A DNA stretch of 64,000 nt from Gigaspora rosea. Taxonomy: Eukaryota > Glomeromycota > Glomeromycetes > Diversisporales > Gigasporaceae. Below are positions 59,577-64,000 of the stretch, in pieces; the first letter of the stretch is position 1; each line of letters opens with the position of its first letter. The notes under the pieces are model-generated. The model was given only the letters and a program-made list of their open reading frames with translations, was not told the origin of the DNA and ran no database searches. The position numbers and the translations under genes are program-made. The DNA lies in NCBI GenBank assembly GCA_003550325.1, contig QKWP01001080.1, forward strand, positions 1-64,000, given 5' to 3'.

Positions 59577-61064
59577 AAAATGCACTTATAGTGTTTTACC
59601 ACCATAGGTAAATTAGATCTGCAAATCTGTGTAACAAAACAAATAAATAAATTTTTACAAAACAAAAAATAAATTTTAATTACTTTAGGGTTAGTGTAAG
59701 GCCTGGAATTTTATTGGTGCTTTAATATATACAAATTTAGCAAGAAATTTTTGTTATTAGAGCCCCAAAGGTATTTTCATAATCAAAATTTTGAGATATG
59801 AATGTTTTTTTTTAAAAAATAAAATTTTTTGTTATGCCTGATCTTAAATTTTAATTGGCTATTCTTAGAGCTCCGACGGACCCGGACTGATGCCGGACTT
59901 AGGGCAAGTCTGAGTCTGGTTCGAATTTCAAACCAGACTCAGGCTCAAACTATTTTGCAACTTAGTCCGGTCTGAGTCTGAATATTAAACTTTTGGCTTG
60001 GTTCAAGTCCGGTTTGAATCCAGTTTGAAAGTTTGAGTTGTGTCTGAAAGTTTGGTGAGTGACCCAAGTCAACCTATGGCCCAAACAGGTAGTCAATCCG
60101 TGGGTCACCTATAGGTTACTCGTGGATTAACCTACAGGTCATTCACGGGTCACCTATATGGGTGACCTATATGAGTTGGTTATAAACTATATATACAGGC
60201 TGTATCTAGTATTCTGACCCGAATTGGGTGACCTGTATGGGTCATGCCAGGGGTCAAATGGGTCAGGATATCTAAAATATATATATATAAAAAAATCAAA
60301 AATTTCATAAGCCTATTTGATGCATAATCTGCTATACTGCATAGTACACATTATGTAAAATAAAAAAAAAACCAAAAAATTCATAAGCCCATTTGATCCA
60401 TAATCTGCCATACGGCGTAGTGCACATAGTGTCAAATGAACCAAAAAAAAAAAACTTGGCAAAAAAAAATTTTTCTCGATTTTTTTAAAAACATAGAAAA
60501 AATTTTTATAAAAAAATTGAAAAAAATTTCATAAGCCCGTTTAATGCAAAATCGCCTATATGGCGTAGTATACATTATGTAAAATGAACAAAAAAAAAGA
60601 AAAAAATACCATTTTGCCTAAAACATCCAAATCTTAGGATGTTACATAGAGTCTTTGTTTTTACCCGACGGGTAACTCATCCGGGTTGCAACAATACAAC
60701 CTGGATAACCCATGTGTGAATGAGTAGCCCAGGTGACCACCCATTCGGGTCCAATTACTATATAATATATATAGCTTAAGAAATTTTATCTTTTTTTTTA
60801 GAGCAACTGCTAATTCCAGACCCGGACAGGTTCGTGAACTTCAAACCGGACCCGAACTAAACCTATTATCATTGAGTCCGGTTCGGGTTCGAGGCTTTAG
60901 GTTTTGGACCGAGTTCGGGTTCAAAATTGGCAAAATTTATGGTTCGAGTCTGGGTTCAAGTCTGGGTCCGGCTGGATACAGACCGGACCAGACCCGGACT
61001 TTGGAGCCCTAGCTATTCTAATAGTTTTGTGTAATATGGTGTAAAACACCATAGGTGCATTTTA
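59577..61064. mobile_element. MITE of the AAAATGCAC family split by a nested hAT element
   Basis: The left part (59577-59865) and right part (61012-61064) together match 43255-43582 end to end. The left terminus is AAAATGCACTTATAGTG and the right terminus CACCATAGGTGCATTTTA. The interruption is the hAT-like element 59866-61011, with the target octamer on both sides. Confidence 0.85.
59866..61011. mobile_element. hAT-like non-autonomous element, 1146 bp, with 8-bp target duplication
   Basis: Ends are TAGAGCTCCGACGGACCCGG and CCGGACTTTGGAGCCCTA. The duplication GCTATTCT lies at 59858-59865 and 61012-61019. Subterminal repeats are of the CCGGACTSAG and GGGTCACCTAT type. Three tandem units of about 110 bp lie at about 60290-60600 (TTCATAAGCCCATTTGATCC, TCTGCCATACGGCGTAGT). 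No transposase. Confidence 0.9.
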
Positions 61065-61489
61065 GTAAAACTCAAATTTAATAAAAATAAAAGCAAGGTC
61101 TTACCTTTAACATTTAAAAAAAAAACAAAAATAAGTGTATAGAGCTAGTTTTTGTATATAGTACTATAGTAATAAAATTAGATATGACAAAGTATGAAAG
61201 TAGTTTAAAATATCTGTAATAATGTAATATAATAATGTAATATACAATAAAATATATAATATTAATTAAAAATATATATTTAATAAATATAAAATATAAT
61301 GTATTATAGGGGTCTTAGCTGGGTCGGGTCTGATCTGGGTCAGAAAAAACCCGGGTCGGGTCAGACCCGGGTCAGAAAAAACTCGGGTCAGGTCAGACCT
61401 GGGTCAGACCCGGATTAATGATGGGTGACGCATGACGAAACCATTGCATTGCAAAAATAAATAAATAACTAATTAATTTATTATAATCT

Positions 61490-61850
61490 GATAAAAAGAA
61501 CTTTATAGACAAAATTCTCGTGATCTAGTGATCAGATCTGCATAGGATCTGTGATAGCATAATATGTGCATAATTCAGATTTTACTACAAAAGCATATGC
61601 GACAGCTATATTCGCATATCAAGATGAATTTCGCATAATTAATAAAGCATAATCTGCGCATAAAATGGCCGGAATTAAAGATTGAGTAATATCGGGTTTA
61701 TCAATTTCCCCAACAGTTCCTATTGGACGCAGCATTTGATTGTACGAAACATAAATTTCATAAATTATCAGATTAAATAACGGTAGAATGTACAACTTCT
61801 TAATCAGTTATTTGAAAACATGTGTGTTGTATATAATTAACCAGTATATT
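61490..61850 (-). pseudogene. Unrecognised relic ORF open except for two TGA codons
   Basis: Reading down from about 61845: LPLFNLIIYEIYVSYNQMLR, then PIGTVGEIDKPDITQSLIPA and ILCADYALLIMRNSS. After a TGA come YANIAVAYAFVVKSELCTYY and AITDPMQI, then a second TGA and SLDHENFVYKVLFIRL, to a TAA near 61490. About 118 codons lack TAA and TAG. It lies 3' of, and on the same strand as, the methyltransferase relic. Function unknown. Confidence 0.4.
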
Positions 61851-62109
61851 TAGTCATATTAATATATATAAATGCAAATAATTTTTATGCTCCCAACTAA
61901 CCAGATGCAAATAAATAAATATTTAAATAGTCATGAATTAACTTAAATTAATAAAAATTTTTTATATTTACAACATTTTGTTAATCGCCTTTGCCCGCCT
62001 TTTTCTCGCGGAGGAGTTAGTTTGCGATAAAATACCCAGTAGCATTTATCACAGGTATTTCTCTTATTTTTTTGATATTCATGTTATATTATAATCATAT
62101 ATATATAAG

Positions 62110-62830
62110 CATAGCCGTTTTATCCCACTTTTTCCCCTCAATAATTCCCTTTGCGTGCTTGACTTCGGGCCTTAATCATATATTCTTTAATCTGAGAATA
62201 ATTAATATCGGCCCCAGAAATTCCCGCCTAGTTTCTAGGCAAGAATTCAGAACAGTAAAAAACCCGTACAGGGATCAACTACTAAATCTCCCTCACGAGT
62301 AACTGCTTCAATTAGCCTTTTATTTAGCCTGGACGGCTTTTCGTGAGGATGATCTCTCAGCAAAATAACCTTTTATCTTTCCTTAAGGATATTGCCAAAA
62401 GAGCGATCTCTAAATTCTCGGTGATTCTTTTTGTAGTAAATAAGCAAATTCGGCTTGATTATAAAATCAAGAACCCAATAACATTTTGGACTTTTGTCTC
62501 AAATTAATAAATCTACTATTTTTAAGTTGGTTGACAAAATAAAAAGATAACCATTATGGAGTAATTGTTTTTTAGCCAACCACATTAAACAAAATCCATT
62601 GGGCTGTAAAATGCGAAATATTTCTTGCAAGAAATCATTAATATTCTCCTGATCCTGATAAACCATGGGGGCTTGGTGAACTTTGATGATGTTCTTAACT
62701 TTGCTATTTACCTGGTGATTGAATGCTGCTGATATTCCAAGTTTTTCCTCAACCTTAATAATAAATTTGCTGATTATCCAGGAGTTCAGAAGTTAAGATA
62801 TTCACATGCAAGCCCTTTTTGGTTTGGTTG
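62110..62830 (-). pseudogene. Bacterial-type DNA N6-adenine/N4-cytosine methyltransferase, broken
   Basis: On the minus strand the frame reads FIIKVEEKLGISAAFNHQ and then DFLQEIFRILQPNGFCLMWL, the usual 'leader of replication of strand IV' style block before the hydrophobic strand. Next is LKIVDLLI, a TGA, and DKSPKCYWVLDFIIKPNLLI with YYKKNHREFRDRSFGNIL. Then come HPHEKPSRLNKRLIEAV (about 62300-62356) and the SAM-binding motif I, GDLVVDPCTGFFTVLNSCLE (about 62235-62290). GADINYSQIKEY follows in another frame. The order (catalytic half first, KP...DPxxG last) fits beta-class methylases of bacteria, plasmids and phages. The DPPY/SPPY motif IV was not found, so the N-terminal part is missing. 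An in-frame TAA, a TGA and a frame change show it is inactive. Confidence 0.65.
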
Positions 62831-63697
62831 TGGCTGACTTGCAAATAATTAACGTGATTAAATAGTATAACTTATGAATAGCTTATTTTAAACATTTAGG
62901 TTAATGAACTTACCGATTGAAATTAAAAGCAATATTCATGAATAGATTATTTTAAATACTTAGATTATCGAACTTTGATTTATTTGAATCAACAACCTTT
63001 GTAATTTTTTGGGTCCCATGAGCCTGGAATACAACATAAACTAGCCATCCTATGTTCGTTTTATAAAATTTATTTATCTATAAAAGGAAATACAGTGAAT
63101 AATTAATTGAGTTCCATGAAATATAATGAAGTCGAAGTGACTACTATATTATAATCACAGGACTTACGGGACTCAAAAAAAATGCAAATATTTATGAATC
63201 TTATTTCAATACTTAGACTAATAAACATCATTTATATTCGTGGATTATTATGATAAATGTTTAGATCTTATATTAATAAATGTTTTTTATACCACTAAGT
63301 TCTATAAGTGAAATTAAATAGTAAATATCATAACTCGAATAACTTATTTCAAACTGAGATTATACAATGTTTTTATATTTACTAAGTGTTGTAAAATATA
63401 CAAAATTATTCATAACTCGAATGGCTTATTTAAATGCATAACCTCAATAAAATTTGTAAGCCTCTCTATATGACCCGTTGACCCGAGTTCAACCCGGGTT
63501 GGGTTGGGTTGGGTCAGACCCGGGTCGGACATGAGGCGGGTCAGACCCGGGTCGGGTTTGGCATGAGGCGGGTCAGACCCGGGTCGGGTTTGACATGAGG
63601 CGGATCAAACCCGGGTCAGGTTTTGATACAAGTGGGTCTGACCCAGGTCAGGCCCAAACCCGACCCAACCCGACCCATTAAGACCCCTAATGTATTA

Positions 63698-64000
63698 TAA
63701 TAATAAATAAAAAAATATAAAATTTTATAATAAATTGCAAAACCTTGTAAAATATTGCAAAAATCTGTAAAAAAGCATAATTATATGAATATGTATATCA
63801 TTTATTTATTTTTAAAATTTGCAAAAATTTGCAAAATATTGCAAAATATTTTGAAAACATCACAAAATATGCAAAATATTACTTCTTGCAACCCCTAAAG
63901 TGTGTAATTAGATAGAGGTTTGCATTTTTTTATTTGGTCTATTTCACAATATTTCACAATATATTTCAAAAATATTTTGAAATAAATTCTGTAATATTTT
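63698..64000. other. AT-rich stretch with TTGCAAAATATT repeats
   Basis: Short imperfect repeats of AAAATATTGCAAAA and TTTCACAATAT to the window edge. No gene seen. Confidence 0.5.

Larger units (their letters stand above)
61307..63689. mobile_element. hAT-like element, 2383 bp, with 8-bp target duplication and captured coding DNA
   Basis: Ends are TAGGGGTCTTAGCTGGGTCG and GGGTCGTC-like inverse text, reading CCCGACCCATTAAGACCCCTA as two halves (CCCGACCC, ATTAAGACCCCTA). ATGTATTA flanks both sides (61299-61306 and 63690-63697), a perfect duplication. Both edges carry GGGTCAGACCCGGGTC-type repeats (61318-61420 and 63470-63670). No hAT transposase is visible. The middle holds a broken DNA methyltransferase gene and a second unknown relic on the minus strand. 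Confidence 0.9.

Noticed and set aside
1-64000. tRNA and rRNA genes
   Set aside because: No stretch with a convincing A-box/B-box pair and cloverleaf pairing, or rRNA core sequence, was seen by eye; a dedicated scan could still find a tRNA.

Overview
The window looks like nuclear DNA of an arbuscular mycorrhizal fungus of the Rhizophagus type (Glomeromycotina). This is an inference from content: very AT-rich DNA, short GT-AG introns (mostly 57-105 nt), TPR-kinase and Sel1/kinase genes of the kind greatly expanded in these fungi, tnp2-type and RecQ-associated transposons, and dense small inverted-repeat elements. No rRNA, tRNA, CRISPR array or bacterial operon was seen.

Layout. 1-12460: two decayed paralogous multi-exon genes (about 397-2796 and 8229-11352) flank a minus-strand tnp2-type transposase gene (about 4080-7111). 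The stretch is full of CGATAT-containing tandem repeats. 12470-25913: an old LTR retroelement with about 934 and 955 bp LTRs and remnants of Sel1-like repeats inside. A 7.7 kb DNA transposon (17132-24869) has inserted into it. That transposon encodes a zinc-ribbon/DDE transposase that appears to be spliced in frame to a RecQ helicase. 25930-28040: the end of a hAT-like element beside a decayed MFS permease gene. 28259-31678: an intact-looking TPR-repeat/protein-kinase gene on the minus strand.

32300-48740 is mainly non-coding DNA and transposons: hAT-like elements, MITEs of several families, minisatellites, and one possible decayed gene at 39480-40960. 48902-52176 holds a Sel1-repeat ORF followed by a gene with two protein-kinase domains in tandem, the first lacking its catalytic aspartate. 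52177-61064 is again MITEs, hairpins and minisatellites, plus a decayed second copy (54390-55420) of the 5' end and upstream region of the TPR-kinase gene. 61307-63689 is a hAT-like element with a perfect 8-bp target duplication. It carries a broken, bacterial-type DNA methyltransferase gene on the minus strand.

Working genes are probably only two or three: the TPR-kinase, the Sel1 ORF and the tandem kinase, all of types linked to signalling and protein interaction. The most unusual items are the DDE-RecQ fusion transposon, the methyltransferase relic (a TGA codon falls where the family has Trp, which may hint at a Mollicutes-like donor), the pseudokinase-kinase pair, and the tandemly duplicated exon-intron units in the 8.2-11.3 kb gene.
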